Positions 15,242-25,298 are shown, counted from the stretch's first letter. The stretch is DNA of 64,000 bases from Marivirga tractuosa DSM 4126 (GCF_000183425.1 NC_014759.1:2759001-2823000); one strand, 5' to 3'. The notes: generated from the letters alone by a model not told the origin. Program-made: numbers and translations.

Positions 15242-16243
15242 TTATAATTTAACAATCATTTTTCCTTTGTTCTTTCCTTCGAAAAGATCTAAAAAGGCTT
15301 GCGGTATTTGCTTGAACCCTTCTTTAATCGTTTCGGTATAGTGCAGTTTTTCTTGCTGCAACCATTCCGATAATTGTTGAATGGCTTCTTTGTTTTTATC
15401 AGCGTAATCTGTTACGATAAATCCTTGCATCAGCGAACTTTTCTTCACCAAAAAGGGCTGCACACTCATACTCTTGGGTGCTTCGGTATTATTGTAGACG
15501 GAGATAGCTCCACAGTTAATCGTTCTTGAGAATTTGTTGATGTTGAAAAGTACTGCGTCTGAAATCTCGCCTCCTACATTGTCAAAATACACATCTACTC
15601 CGTTTGGACATGCTTCAGCAATGGCTTCAGTCATGTTTTCTGTAGTTTTATAATTGATGACTTCATCGAATCCGAATTGAGATTTTAGCATCTCCACTTT
15701 TTCGTCCGATCCGGCAATGCCTACAACCTGCATTCCTAGAGTTTTTCCGATTTGACCGACTATACTACCTACTGCCCCGGCTGCTCCTGAAACAATTAAG
15801 GTTTCGCCTTTTACTGGTCTTCCAATCTCCATCAAACCGTGGTAGGCAGTGAGTCCTGTCATACCTAAAACACCCAAGTAAGCTGATAAGGCTGCTTGAT
15901 CAGGATCTACCTTCATTAAACCATCTCCTTTCACCACTTGCTGTTCTTTCCAGGCCAATTCTCCCACAACAAATTCTCCTTTTGCAAAAGCATCATTTTT
16001 TGATTCTAGAACTTCTGCTACTACGCCCGATTTGATCGGTTTATTAAGTTCGAAAGGTGGAACGTATGAAGGCGCATCGCTCATCCTACCTCTTAAATAC
16101 GGATCGACTGAAACGTATTTTGCGCCCAACAAAAGCTCGCCTTCTTGCACTTCAGGAATCTCTGAGGTGGTGATATCGAAATCGTCCAAAGAAGGTCGTC
16201 CTTTCGGTCTATTTTTTAAATTAATTGTATTGTTTGTACTCAT
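15242..16243 (-). CDS. NADP-dependent enone/alkenal reductase (CurA/LTB4 dehydrogenase type)
   Basis: A 333-residue zinc-independent medium-chain dehydrogenase/reductase. It has NRPKGRPSLDDF near the start, SVDPYLRGRM, GMTGLTAYHGL, the nucleotide-binding GAAGAVGSIVGQIGK, and DVYFDNVGGE, all of which are typical of CurA, leukotriene B4 12-hydroxydehydrogenase and alkenal double-bond reductases. It should reduce the carbon-carbon double bond of alpha,beta-unsaturated carbonyls with NADPH in the cytosol. It leads the run with the DJ-1-like and VOC genes, 19 bases upstream of the former. Confidence 0.87.
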   Translation of the reverse strand: MSTNNTINLKNRPKGRPSLDDFDITTSEIPEVQEGELLLGAKYVSVDPYLRGRMSDAPSYVPPFELNKPIKSGVVAEVLESKNDAFAKGEFVVGELAWKEQQVVKGDGLMKVDPDQAALSAYLGVLGMTGLTAYHGLMEIGRPVKGETLIVSGAAGAVGSIVGQIGKTLGMQVVGIAGSDEKVEMLKSQFGFDEVINYKTTENMTEAIAEACPNGVDVYFDNVGGEISDAVLFNINKFSRTINCGAISVYNNTEAPKSMSVQPFLVKKSSLMQGFIVTDYADKNKEAIQQLSEWLQQEKLHYTETIKEGFKQIPQAFLDLFEGKNKGKMIVKL

Positions 16244-16418
16244 TTTTCCTCTGTAAAATTTAATGCGTAGAGGGGGCTAACGAGCAGCTATTTCAGGAGT
16301 TGTTGGATTGGCGGTTATTTTAAAAAAGGTAGTGATCCAAAACAGAAGTAATGGATGCACAAATTTTCTTGCTGTGTTTTTACAGGCATTCTCCTATTTA
16401 AATAATTTCTTACTTCAT

Positions 16419-16847
16419 TTAGATCCCCAAAGTCATCAAGTGTTTTACTTCATGATAGGTGAGCGTTGCTTTAATACATTCTTTTAACTGCTCGATCGGG
16501 AGCTTTTGGTTCATCTCAAAAATAATGGCACGATTCCCTTCAAATTTGAAATCTTCCTCAAAAACTATCCTAAAGGTTTCCACCAATCGGCTGCTACATT
16601 GGAAAAATAGCGCATACTGCTCGGGTGTTTTCGCTTTCCAGTCCATTCGTAACGTACTTCCATTTTTGGTGATATAACTTGGCTCTCCCCATTTTAGGGT
16701 TTCCTCTAAAACATTAACAGAAGGCGTTTCTTCTGCTGTTTCGATCACCAAAGCTCTAAGGCGATTCATTTTATCCCGTACGTACTCAGGATATTTATCG
16801 AAAACTGCCTTGACTTTAGGATCACTTTTTAGTTCGAATGTGCTCAT
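16419..16847 (-). CDS. DUF1801 domain protein
   Basis: A 142-residue protein of the YdhG/DUF1801 fold (a small alpha/beta domain of unknown function). Supporting segments are VFDKYPEYVRDKMNRLRALVIETA, ETLKWGEPSYITKNGSTLRMDWK and YALFFQCSSRLVETFR; the KWGEPSY and iron-binding-like aromatic spacing are characteristic. Its ATG lies four bases after the stop of the upstream oxidoreductase gene, so the two are cotranscribed. A second DUF1801 protein lies at 18873-19247. Confidence 0.8.
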   Translation of the reverse strand: MSTFELKSDPKVKAVFDKYPEYVRDKMNRLRALVIETAEETPSVNVLEETLKWGEPSYITKNGSTLRMDWKAKTPEQYALFFQCSSRLVETFRIVFEEDFKFEGNRAIIFEMNQKLPIEQLKECIKATLTYHEVKHLMTLGI

Positions 16848-16851
16848 GAGT

Positions 16852-17817
16852 CTATAGTTTAATCACCACTTTTCCGGTATGCTTTCCTTCTCCAAAATAT
16901 TGAATCAATCGTGGGATTTCTTCGAATACGTAGGGACCATCAATTGAGGGTTTGATTTTACCTTCGGCATATAATTGGTTAATATAACTTAGCCCTTGAT
17001 TCGGTTGTAGTGCTACAAGCAGAAACTTCTTGCTGGTCAAAATAGAGAGTAAACCGCTGCTTAATCCAAATAGTATTAAATTAGCGGCCGTACCACCCAC
17101 AGTTACATATTTTCCTTTGGGCTTCAAAGCTTTCAAATAGGCCCAAGTCGCCTGAGAGGTCTTTGCATCCAGAATCAAATCATAGCGTTCGCCCCTTTTT
17201 GTGAAATTCTCTTTTTTATAGTCAATGACCTCATCATAACCGATGGCTTTCATATTGTGGAGCTTTTCGCCTGTATCAACACCCGTTACTTCTGCATCAT
17301 ACATTTTGGCTATTTGCAATGCAAATGTACCTACTCCGCCACCAGCACCATTGATTAGAATATTCTGCCCTTTCTGAATTTTGCCTTTCTCTACCAATCC
17401 CTGATAAGCAAGCATTGCGGCATGCGGAATAGCAGTGGCTTCTTCAAAACTCATTTCCTCTGGTTTTAATACCAATGCTTTTTCATTGATGGCAATGTAT
17501 TCAGCGAAACTTCCGAAGCCATATTCAGAAATATCTCCATAAACGGCATCGCCCTTTTTGAATTTTGTAACGCCTTCTCCGATATCTTCAATCAAGCCAG
17601 ATAATTCCATTCCGGCAATAGGACGTCTAGGTTTTGTAAGTCCAAATATTAAGCGATACAAATAGGGTTTTCCTCTCACCATGCCCCAATCATAGTCATT
17701 AATGGCAGTGGCATTTATTTTTACCAATACTTCATGTTTAGCTGGAAATGGAGTGGGCACCTCTTTGATTTTGAGTTCTTCTGGAGAGGTGTAATGAGAA
17801 CAAAAAATGGCTTTCAT
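16852..17817 (-). CDS. NAD(P)-dependent alcohol dehydrogenase / quinone reductase-like protein
   Basis: A 321-residue zinc-free medium-chain dehydrogenase. N-terminal GroES-like domain: KEVPTPFPAKHEVLVKINATAIN then MELSGLIEDIGEGVTKFKKGDAVYG. The nucleotide-binding fold starts at GQNILINGAGGGVGTFALQIAK, and the C-terminus ends HTGKVVIKL, as in quinone oxidoreductases of the ADH_zinc_N_2 group. The substrate is unknown, probably a quinone or enone. It is followed at four bases by a DUF1801 gene, and the CurA-like reductase lies further downstream in the same direction. Confidence 0.85.
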   Translation of the reverse strand: MKAIFCSHYTSPEELKIKEVPTPFPAKHEVLVKINATAINDYDWGMVRGKPYLYRLIFGLTKPRRPIAGMELSGLIEDIGEGVTKFKKGDAVYGDISEYGFGSFAEYIAINEKALVLKPEEMSFEEATAIPHAAMLAYQGLVEKGKIQKGQNILINGAGGGVGTFALQIAKMYDAEVTGVDTGEKLHNMKAIGYDEVIDYKKENFTKRGERYDLILDAKTSQATWAYLKALKPKGKYVTVGGTAANLILFGLSSGLLSILTSKKFLLVALQPNQGLSYINQLYAEGKIKPSIDGPYVFEEIPRLIQYFGEGKHTGKVVIKL

Positions 17818-17978
17818 CTGATAGAGGTTTATAGTTTTTGAGCAACAACAAATTACTCATTTAATGAAGATAGCATTTTACATTGAATGTTGATAAAAAA
17901 CGGTTTGTAATCTTCCTGACTCCAGATCAGTTATAAATCTGGGCATAATTCATATTGCTTCCATTACTGACGCCCTGT

Positions 17979-18452
17979 TCAAGCAAAGACTAAATAAGCG
18001 GCTGCCAACAAAGTAGGATATGATCTGTAAAGAATAGGAATTACCGTATGTAGATTCTTTACATTTATTACTCGCAAAACCAGCAGAATGACGGTAGTGA
18101 TAGCAATAGTGATTCCTCCGATAGTGAGTAAATTTTCAGCTCCTTTAAAATCTTGCAAGAAAAACAAAATTCCTATGGTGGCCACAGCCGTTCCGATCCA
18201 TAGTACTTTTGGCACAATTACAAATCCTAATAATGTCTGAAATCCGCTGCTTTTATCTTTTTCATTGCTTTCAGTTGAAGAAGGTTCTTCCTTTCGATTC
18301 GGGACTTGAGCGAATAAAAAGAAGACCAATGCTAGTCCAGCCAAACTGATGAGATATAAAACATCCAACTTTGTACCAATTGATTCTAGGACAACGGCTA
18401 TAGCTAATAAGCCTAAAAGTAAAAATTCAGCTTTGGAAAGGTATTTAATCAT
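17979..18452 (-). CDS. Small integral membrane protein, unknown function
   Basis: A 157-residue protein with two hydrophobic segments near the N-terminus (LLLGLLAIAVVLESI; VLYLISLAGLALVFFLFA), a polar linker with NRKEEPSSTESNEKDK, and three further hydrophobic segments. I recognise no family. It should be an inner-membrane protein with the charged loop in the cytoplasm or periplasm. It is alone between the oxidoreductase gene and the divergent YwbE-like gene. Confidence 0.65.
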   Translation of the reverse strand: MIKYLSKAEFLLLGLLAIAVVLESIGTKLDVLYLISLAGLALVFFLFAQVPNRKEEPSSTESNEKDKSSGFQTLLGFVIVPKVLWIGTAVATIGILFFLQDFKGAENLLTIGGITIAITTVILLVLRVINVKNLHTVIPILYRSYPTLLAAAYLVFA

Positions 18453-18621
18453 TAGATTCTATTTAAGGTTTGAATAGTACCAAACTTAAGAAAAAAGTTA
18501 ATTCTATCACTTGTAATCATCTAAAAAGCTCAAAATTTGCAAATTCGGAAGCTTGTAAAGGCTATCTTTTGAGAGAGAAATCCTTTAACTTGCATTCCTT
18601 TCATAAACCAAATTAATAGCT

Positions 18622-18822
18622 ATGACAGACGGAAAAAATAGAAACAATATAAAAATTGGAGATGAAGTGGAGATTGTGCAAAAGCAAGATCAGCGAAGTG
18701 GTGATCTGACCAATGGGTTTGTGAAAAAGATATTGACGAAATCTTCATTTCATCCGCATGGTATAAAAGTAATGTTAGAAACCGGTGAAGTGGGGCGCGT
18801 TAAAGAGGTTGTAGAGGAGTAG
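18622..18822 (+). CDS. YwbE family protein (DUF2196)
   Basis: A 66-residue protein, almost entirely made of the YwbE signature: IKIGDEVEIVQKQDQRSGDLTNGFVKKILTKS followed by HPHGIKVMLETGEVGRV. The family is small, cytosolic and of unknown function, with an SH3-like beta-barrel predicted. It is a single-gene unit, transcribed away from the membrane protein gene and convergent with the DUF1801 gene at 18873. Confidence 0.88.
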   Translation: MTDGKNRNNIKIGDEVEIVQKQDQRSGDLTNGFVKKILTKSSFHPHGIKVMLETGEVGRVKEVVEE

Positions 18823-18872
18823 TTTGCTAAGAACAGTAGGTTTGTCTGATGATGTATTCCTTAAACTGTAGT

Positions 18873-19247
18873 TTAAGGAGATTTTGATTTTCGTTTATTA
18901 TATTTCATTTCATCAAGCATTAAAGCTTCCTGAATAACTTCATACACCAGATCCACAGGAATTTCTTCCACTTTTGAAAACCTAATGCCAGCAACCTGCT
19001 TTCGACCATTGGCTTCCAGTAATCCCTGCTGATTTGATAATTCTTGCCCAAACAAAAATGCGAGTTCTACAGCATTCTTTTTTATGGGATTTAAATAGCA
19101 AACCCAAGATTTGTGATAATAAAAAGGGATTTTAAACCTTATTCTATCTTCTAATTCTAATTGGTGTGCGAGTAATTCATGAAAATAGAGCATGATCTCT
19201 TTTTGGTCATTTTCTAGTTGGCTTATAAAATCTTCAACATTTCCCAT
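18873..19247 (-). CDS. DUF1801 domain protein
   Basis: A 124-residue DUF1801-type protein: MGNVEDFISQLENDQKEIMLYFHELL, then RIRFKIPFYYHKSWVCYLNP and VELAFLFGQELSNQQGLL, close to the family core. I prefer the internal ATG at 19247, because the 14 residues before it (from 19289) do not resemble the family. It is convergent with the YwbE-like gene and lies just downstream of the M13 peptidase gene. The function is unknown. Confidence 0.75.
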   Translation of the reverse strand: MGNVEDFISQLENDQKEIMLYFHELLAHQLELEDRIRFKIPFYYHKSWVCYLNPIKKNAVELAFLFGQELSNQQGLLEANGRKQVAGIRFSKVEEIPVDLVYEVIQEALMLDEMKYNKRKSKSP

Positions 19248-19325
19248 TCTGTTAATTTTGGAAAATTCTGAATTAGAAAAAGTGTGCAAGGAATCTAATT
19301 TAGTCCCTGCACCTCTATTGTTATT

Positions 19326-21359
19326 TTACCAAACGGCTACTCTTTCCTCTTCAGGTAAATACATTTTATCTTCTGGCTGAATGTCAAAAGCCTCATAAAA
19401 CCCAGGAGTATTCATAAGCGGACCGTTAACACGCCACATTGGGGGTGAATGCGAATTCGTTTTGATCCACAAGCGAAGATATTCATCTTTCATTTTAACT
19501 CTCCAGATTCTGGCCAATGACATAAAGAATCTTTGATCTGGTGTAAATCCGTCTATCTTGGTAGTATCTTGTCCTTGCTCAGTCATTTTAAATGCATCAT
19601 AAGCTACAGCTAATCCGCTTAAATCAGCAGTGTTCTCTCCTACTGTCATGGCGCCATTGATATGCAATGTATCTTGAACAGTGAATGAACTGTAAAGGTC
19701 TACCACGGCCTGCGTTCTGGCATTAAATTCTTCATAATCGGATTTAGTCCACCAGTTATTAACATTTCCATCTTTATCAAATTGTGCCCCTTGATCGTCA
19801 AATGAATGGGTGAGTTCATGTCCGATCACCATACCAATTCCACCATAATTTAAAGCATCATCGGCTTCATAGTCGAAATAAGGAGGCTCTAAAATTCCCG
19901 CAGGAAAAACAATTTCATTTGCGGAAGGATTGTAATAAGCCGTAACCGTAGATGGCGTAGTATACCACTCATTTTTATCTACTTGCTGACCAAGCTTAGC
20001 TAAATTATAATCATATTGAGCTTTTGAGGCAGAGAGTATGTTAGCGAAATAGTCGTTGGGCACGACTTCCACATTACTATAATCTTTCCACTCATCTGGA
20101 TAGCCAATCTTTTTAGTGATAGAGAATAATTTTTCTTTTGCCTTCACTTTTGTACTGTCTGTCATCCATTCCAGTTGATCAATTCGGTTCGCATAAGCCT
20201 TTTGTGCATTATCTAGCAAATCCAACATCCGAACTTTAGCAGATTCAGGAAAGTATTTTTTCACATATAATTGCCCTAATGCTTCTCCCAACATATTATC
20301 AACAGCGCTTGCCATTTTTTCACCTCTTGTTTTTTGAACAGTCTGACCAGAGATCACTTTAGTATAGGCAAATTCCGCATCCACAAATTCTTTGCTCAAG
20401 TTGTCAGCATAGTTCTGTAAAGTGGTGGCCTTTAGATAAAGCTTCCAATCTTCAAGGGGAATGCTGGTTAAGAGTTCATTCAATTTTTCATAATAATCGG
20501 GTTGACCTACATCTACAGAATCCGTCTCGGCTCCCATTTCATTTAGTAATCTACTCCAAGCTATATTGGGATGCATTTCATTTAAATCTTCAACAGCCAA
20601 TTTATTGTAATTGGCTTTTACATCTCTTAATTCTACTCTCGTTCTGTGTGATTCTGCTATTTGCTTTTCAATTTCATAAACTGTATTTGCATTGTTGACC
20701 GCTTGCTCAGCTGAAGTTCCACTCAATTCAAAAAGAGTAGCCAAATATTCTTTATACGCTTTCTGGATGCCGAGGCTAGAAGAATTATTCTCAAAGTAAT
20801 AATCCCTGTTAGGCAATCCTAATCCTGTTTGATATGCATGTGCAATATTCACTTTACTATTTTTGTCATCGGGCGCTATATAAAAACCAATGATAGAATT
20901 ATTTTGATACTTAGTTTGAGAGGCCACAAAGCCCATCAAAGTTGGGACATCGCTTATAGATTCCACTTCAGCAAGAATAGGCTGAATCGGTTGATATCCT
21001 TTTTTATTGATGGCTACTGTATCCATTCCAGAAGCATAAAAATCGCCTACTTTCTGCTCTAGGCTTCCTTTTGCATTATCCAATTGTGATACACTATCCA
21101 ATAAATTTTGAAGGCGCAACCTTTGAGGATAATTCATAAAGCGATAAGCACCTACTCCCGCCTGTGTTTCCGGAATGGAGACAGAATCATACCAGATTCC
21201 ATTAACATATTGAAAGAAATTGTCCCCTGGATTTCTGGTGGAATCGATGCCTTCAATGGCAACATATTTTACTTTGGTGGCCGTTTCTGGTTTTTGATCC
21301 GTACAGCCTGTCATAATTAGAAAAAGAATGATGGCTGTGGAAAAGAATTTCATGCTCAT
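19326..21359 (-). CDS. M13 family zinc metallopeptidase lipoprotein (PepO/neprilysin-like)
   Basis: A 677-residue M13 peptidase. It begins with a lipoprotein signal peptide (ILFLIMTGCTDQ); the domain starts at PGDNFFQYVNGIWYDSVSIP. Zinc motif: VIGHELTHSFDDQG (HExxH); third ligand and catalytic aspartate in GENTADLSGLAVAYDAF. The C-terminus should read HSPPMWRVNGPLMN, matching the family's substrate-binding end. I start at 21359 (MSMKFF); a frame from 21425 would place 22 extra residues before the signal peptide. It degrades short peptides in the periplasm or at the surface. An M16 peptidase gene lies 99 bases upstream. Confidence 0.92.
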   Translation of the reverse strand: MSMKFFSTAIILFLIMTGCTDQKPETATKVKYVAIEGIDSTRNPGDNFFQYVNGIWYDSVSIPETQAGVGAYRFMNYPQRLRLQNLLDSVSQLDNAKGSLEQKVGDFYASGMDTVAINKKGYQPIQPILAEVESISDVPTLMGFVASQTKYQNNSIIGFYIAPDDKNSKVNIAHAYQTGLGLPNRDYYFENNSSSLGIQKAYKEYLATLFELSGTSAEQAVNNANTVYEIEKQIAESHRTRVELRDVKANYNKLAVEDLNEMHPNIAWSRLLNEMGAETDSVDVGQPDYYEKLNELLTSIPLEDWKLYLKATTLQNYADNLSKEFVDAEFAYTKVISGQTVQKTRGEKMASAVDNMLGEALGQLYVKKYFPESAKVRMLDLLDNAQKAYANRIDQLEWMTDSTKVKAKEKLFSITKKIGYPDEWKDYSNVEVVPNDYFANILSASKAQYDYNLAKLGQQVDKNEWYTTPSTVTAYYNPSANEIVFPAGILEPPYFDYEADDALNYGGIGMVIGHELTHSFDDQGAQFDKDGNVNNWWTKSDYEEFNARTQAVVDLYSSFTVQDTLHINGAMTVGENTADLSGLAVAYDAFKMTEQGQDTTKIDGFTPDQRFFMSLARIWRVKMKDEYLRLWIKTNSHSPPMWRVNGPLMNTPGFYEAFDIQPEDKMYLPEEERVAVW

Positions 21360-21458
21360 ATTATTTGATTTTGATCTTTTTAGCCAATCAAGATACACAA
21401 TTTTTATAATATAACTGACTTGCACATTTCCTTAAGTTCAATTTTTAATTAAGCTCCC

Positions 21459-24317
21459 TTATTCAACAAAAATATCATCCATTTCCAACTCCACTACTTT
21501 TCCCAAGGATTTTAATTTATTTAGGTCAAAGCGTGAAGCATCACCATAAATGGTAACAATCACAGGTTTATCTTTTATGTTTTTTTCATAAAAAGAGACA
21601 ATGTCCTCAAATTTTAGTTCAGGATATTTTCTATAATTAGTTTTATTAGGATCCTCTTTATAGCCGGTTTTCAAAAATGTTTCCGCAGTCCTTGAGATAT
21701 TTCGAAAATCTGATTTGCTCGAACTAGACTCCAATATCAAGCCTTCTTTAATGGAAGCTAGTCTCTCCTCATATTCTGGCATATCTTGAATTAAGTTCAT
21801 CACTACCTCTACGGCATCAGTAGTTTTATCTGCTTGAGAGCCAGTAAACAATACTAACCTTCCTCTCTTATTAGGATCATAAATAGGATCAATGTAATTT
21901 CCTCCAACAGAATAAGCCAACGATCGAAACTCTCGAACCTCCTGGAATAAAAGACCCGAAAGACTATTGGTATAATACGAATTGAAAGCTTCTTTCTTAA
22001 AGTCATCTGCATAATTCAAGTGCTCCCCATTTACTATATAGTAAACATAGCTCTGCACTGCTTTTTTGTCATTTAAAACATAGAAGGTGGTTTCTGCTAT
22101 ATCTTGTGCTTCCAAGAATTCATATTGATCTACATTATTTTTCTTAAATATTGAATTTGCAGAAAGCAATCCTGATAATTCTGCATCATTTTTATTCCCC
22201 ACATGATGAATGGAAGAAAAGCCGTTTTCTAAAAGCGTTGATAATTCTTCTTTTAGCATCTGAGGATCAAGTCTTTTCAATTCTTTTTCGGGAATACGTG
22301 ATTTGTAAGATGACTTTTCACCATAAAGCCCATAAACATATAAGATTCGACCCCCTGTAGCCGGATTATTCATATCCAGTTTATTTTCAGTCTTCCTCTT
22401 ATTGTATAGGAGCTTTGTGGTTTTTTCTGTAGGGTTAAATTCATTAAGCAAAAGTGATAATAACTCAATTGTTTCATCAAATTTTTCATTAAGCCCAGTC
22501 AATGAAATATCAAAGGAATTATAGTCCACAGTAAAACTATAATTGGCTCCTAGTTTTGAGAATTTCGACTTTATTTCTTCCGCTGATAAATTTGACGTTC
22601 CGGAATTATTTAAAGCATCTGCTAACAATCCATACTGGGAATCTTTATTGAAACCACCTGCAATGATCAGCTTAAGCGTAAACACATCATTCAAGTCATT
22701 TTGACTATTGTAAATGTATCCATCCAGAATACTGAAATCTTTCTCCACATTTATAAAGTTGGAGCTAATAGGATTTTCCGGTAATTTATTAAAGCTTTTT
22801 GCATAGACTGATTGCTCTTCCGTTCTTGCTGAGATTGGTTTAAATGATGGTTTCTCCAGCTTTGTTTTTTTAGGAAATCCTGTTCTTGACTGCAAAGTAA
22901 AGTAATTGTCTCCATAATATTTTTGGGCTGCCTTTTGAACATCTTCTTTGGTCAGCTGATTGATGTTCTCAGGAAAATCAAGGAAATCCTCATAGCTTGT
23001 GTCATAAATAAAGCTTAAGCCTAAATAGCGACCACGTGCACTTAATTGTTCGAGTGATAATTCAAAGTTTTTATAAATGCCATACTTGATCGATTCAAAA
23101 TATTCATCACTAAAATTGCCGTCCGCAATATCCTGAAAAGAATTTTTTACTTTTTCTTCAAATTTTTTGAGGCTTCCACCAAAAATTTTGGGTACATAAA
23201 AAATAAAGGTCGAGCCATCTTCTTCTAAAAAGCTTTGATTAGCACCAGCGTATAACACCTCATTATTTAAATTCCACTTATCTATAAAGCCCGTTTGGCT
23301 ACTATTATTCATCATGCTCCCTATTAATTCCAATGCTGGCCTGTCCGGATGAGTGACTGGCACTAATTTATAGCCCATAAATCCAGCTTTAATAGGTGTG
23401 ATTCTCACTTTCTCTACTTCTCTCCCTTTGAAACTACTACGCTCATATTCTGGAAATTCAGGAACTTTGCCACTTTTAAGTGCGCCAAAAGACTGTTCAA
23501 TTAGGGGTTTAATTTCCGAGCTTTTGAAGTTACCACAAAGCACTAAAGCCATATTATTAGCAACATAATAATCTTGAAAATATTGATACATTTTCGTTAA
23601 GGAAGGGTTTTTTAAGTGCTCAACACTACCTAATACTGTTTGCGTACTGTATGGATGGTCACCATACATAAACTCATCAAATTTTTCGAAAACCCTGCGT
23701 TGTAAATCATCCTGTGCTCTATTTTTTTCTTCATATACCGCTTCCAATTCACTTTGAAATAAGCGGAAAACAGGATTTTGGAAGCGATGAGCATAGATGT
23801 CTAACCATTTGGACATTTGGTTGGCCGGAAAAAAGTTATAATAATAAGTATAGTCGAAATTGGTCCCAGCGTTTACACTAGTTCCTCCAATTGATTTCAC
23901 CAGTCGGTCAAATTCATTTGGTATTGCATATTGAGAGGCCTTTAAGGTCTGTTCATTAATCAAATTCTGAATTTTCAGTTTGGATTCTTGGTCTTCCGCA
24001 ACTGCTAATTGGTCATAAAGAATTTTGATAGAATCCAAATGTGGTTTTTCCGAGCTGTAATTTTGTGTGCCCAGTTGATCTGTCCCTTTAAACAACATAT
24101 GTTCAAGATAATGGGCTATGCCAGTTGCATCTGCCGGATCATTTTTTCCTCCAGCATTTACCCAAACAGCTCCATAAACATTACTAGCGTTTTTGTCTTC
24201 ATTTAAATACACTTTCAGACCATTGGCTAGCTCATAATATTCAATTTGGATTTTTTGATCTTGCGCTATAAGTGCGCTGGTAGATAAGCAGAACGCTACA
24301 ACTAATAAAATTCGCAT
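21459..24317 (-). CDS. M16 family zinc metallopeptidase (PqqL/insulinase-like)
   Basis: A 952-residue double-length M16 peptidase with a signal peptide (VVAFCLSTSALIAQDQ). The inverted zinc motif is in GIAHYLEHMLFKGT (HxxEH) at about residue 66, with the downstream glutamate expected in VYEEKNRAQDD near 190. The C-terminal half is the second M16 lobe with EVREFRSLAYSVGGNY, as in this family. It should clear peptides in the periplasm. It precedes the M13 gene in the same direction, which suggests that the two peptidases act together in peptide scavenging. Confidence 0.92.
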   Translation of the reverse strand: MRILLVVAFCLSTSALIAQDQKIQIEYYELANGLKVYLNEDKNASNVYGAVWVNAGGKNDPADATGIAHYLEHMLFKGTDQLGTQNYSSEKPHLDSIKILYDQLAVAEDQESKLKIQNLINEQTLKASQYAIPNEFDRLVKSIGGTSVNAGTNFDYTYYYNFFPANQMSKWLDIYAHRFQNPVFRLFQSELEAVYEEKNRAQDDLQRRVFEKFDEFMYGDHPYSTQTVLGSVEHLKNPSLTKMYQYFQDYYVANNMALVLCGNFKSSEIKPLIEQSFGALKSGKVPEFPEYERSSFKGREVEKVRITPIKAGFMGYKLVPVTHPDRPALELIGSMMNNSSQTGFIDKWNLNNEVLYAGANQSFLEEDGSTFIFYVPKIFGGSLKKFEEKVKNSFQDIADGNFSDEYFESIKYGIYKNFELSLEQLSARGRYLGLSFIYDTSYEDFLDFPENINQLTKEDVQKAAQKYYGDNYFTLQSRTGFPKKTKLEKPSFKPISARTEEQSVYAKSFNKLPENPISSNFINVEKDFSILDGYIYNSQNDLNDVFTLKLIIAGGFNKDSQYGLLADALNNSGTSNLSAEEIKSKFSKLGANYSFTVDYNSFDISLTGLNEKFDETIELLSLLLNEFNPTEKTTKLLYNKRKTENKLDMNNPATGGRILYVYGLYGEKSSYKSRIPEKELKRLDPQMLKEELSTLLENGFSSIHHVGNKNDAELSGLLSANSIFKKNNVDQYEFLEAQDIAETTFYVLNDKKAVQSYVYYIVNGEHLNYADDFKKEAFNSYYTNSLSGLLFQEVREFRSLAYSVGGNYIDPIYDPNKRGRLVLFTGSQADKTTDAVEVVMNLIQDMPEYEERLASIKEGLILESSSSKSDFRNISRTAETFLKTGYKEDPNKTNYRKYPELKFEDIVSFYEKNIKDKPVIVTIYGDASRFDLNKLKSLGKVVELEMDDIFVE

Positions 24318-24522
24318 TTTGGTAATTTAAAGGTTGATAATCCCTTAAATATAAATGATTTATTTAAAAATAGGTAAAATAATGAGTCAGATCATTAGTT
24401 GAGAATAATTGAAAAAAAGCCTATTCCCAATAGACATAAAACTATTGGGAATTGAACCAATGCTTTTGAGTAATTCCTTTTTATTTTAATGATGTAAAGG
24501 TGAGAAGGTCAGGCTTCAGTGA

Positions 24523-25110
24523 TCATTGGATTCCAAAAGTAATACCCATCTCCAATATAATCCCTCCTGGTGCAACTAATTGCAATACTTGCTGTTCAAA
24601 TTGAGATAAAGTCGATCCGTCTTTTACTGCCCAAGGTTGGTTCTTAAATGGTAAAGCATATCCAATGTTCATATTGAAAGTGTTGTGTTTACCAAACCAC
24701 CAATTATATCCCGCCTTAAAGTTAAGGGTGCTGGCAGCATCAAATCGCATATTCACTTCATTGGGTGAACCATTGCCCGAGTCAAAGGTCATTACTATAT
24801 CACCAATGCCTGAAGATCGTACTAGATTGACACCTAGAGTAAAACCATTGGTATAAGAATGGTCATAACGAAGCCCGATTGAAGACCTGATCCCCCATGA
24901 GCTTAATCCAAGTCCGCCTTGCACAAAAAGGGTTTTATCTAAAATGTAATTAGCGGATATTCCTGCTAAACCGGTAAATGTATTAATGCCTGTTCCAAGT
25001 CCAAAATAGAACTTAGGACGGTCATCTACATCATAGTATTTATTTTCGTCCTGAGCCTTGAGATTTAATGCCAGCAATAAAACACCGATAATTAATAAAG
25101 ACTTTTTCAT
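24523..25110 (-). CDS. Outer-membrane beta-barrel protein
   Basis: A 195-residue protein with a cleavable signal (LLIIGVLLLALNLKAQDE) and beta-barrel-like alternation: FYFGLGTGINTFTGLAG, LFVQGGLGLSSWGIRSS, GFTLGVNLVR, LNFKAGYNWWFGKHN, NMNIGYALPF, and an end EMGITFGIQ. It is likely an outer-membrane protein of the OMP beta-barrel group. No ligand can be named. It is alone; the M16 gene lies about 200 bases downstream on the same strand. Confidence 0.72.
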   Translation of the reverse strand: MKKSLLIIGVLLLALNLKAQDENKYYDVDDRPKFYFGLGTGINTFTGLAGISANYILDKTLFVQGGLGLSSWGIRSSIGLRYDHSYTNGFTLGVNLVRSSGIGDIVMTFDSGNGSPNEVNMRFDAASTLNFKAGYNWWFGKHNTFNMNIGYALPFKNQPWAVKDGSTLSQFEQQVLQLVAPGGIILEMGITFGIQ

Positions 25111-25203
25111 TTCAGTTTAGCTTAATATGATAGTTCAACAAACTTATAGAAGTTTTTTTAAACAGCTGCAGTGTACATTAAAAGAATTTTAGTACATAAA
25201 AAA

Positions 25204-25227
25204 AGCACACATCCTTGAATGTGTGCT
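25204..25227 (-). terminator. Rho-independent terminator of the ExbB-like gene
   Basis: AGCACACAT at 25204-25212 and ATGTGTGCT at 25219-25227 form a nine-base-pair stem with a six-base loop. On the minus strand a run of seven T follows. It lies 70 bases after the ExbB-like stop. Confidence 0.88.
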
Positions 25228-25298
25228 AAAGTTTCCAGAAAGGTGGGAATTACCTCATGAGACTAGGTTAATACCCAACCAAAACACTATGGAAACGG

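Noticed and set aside
23034..23042. CACGTG within the M16 peptidase gene as a parS site
   Set aside because: The flanking bases do not follow the GTT/AAC pattern on either side.
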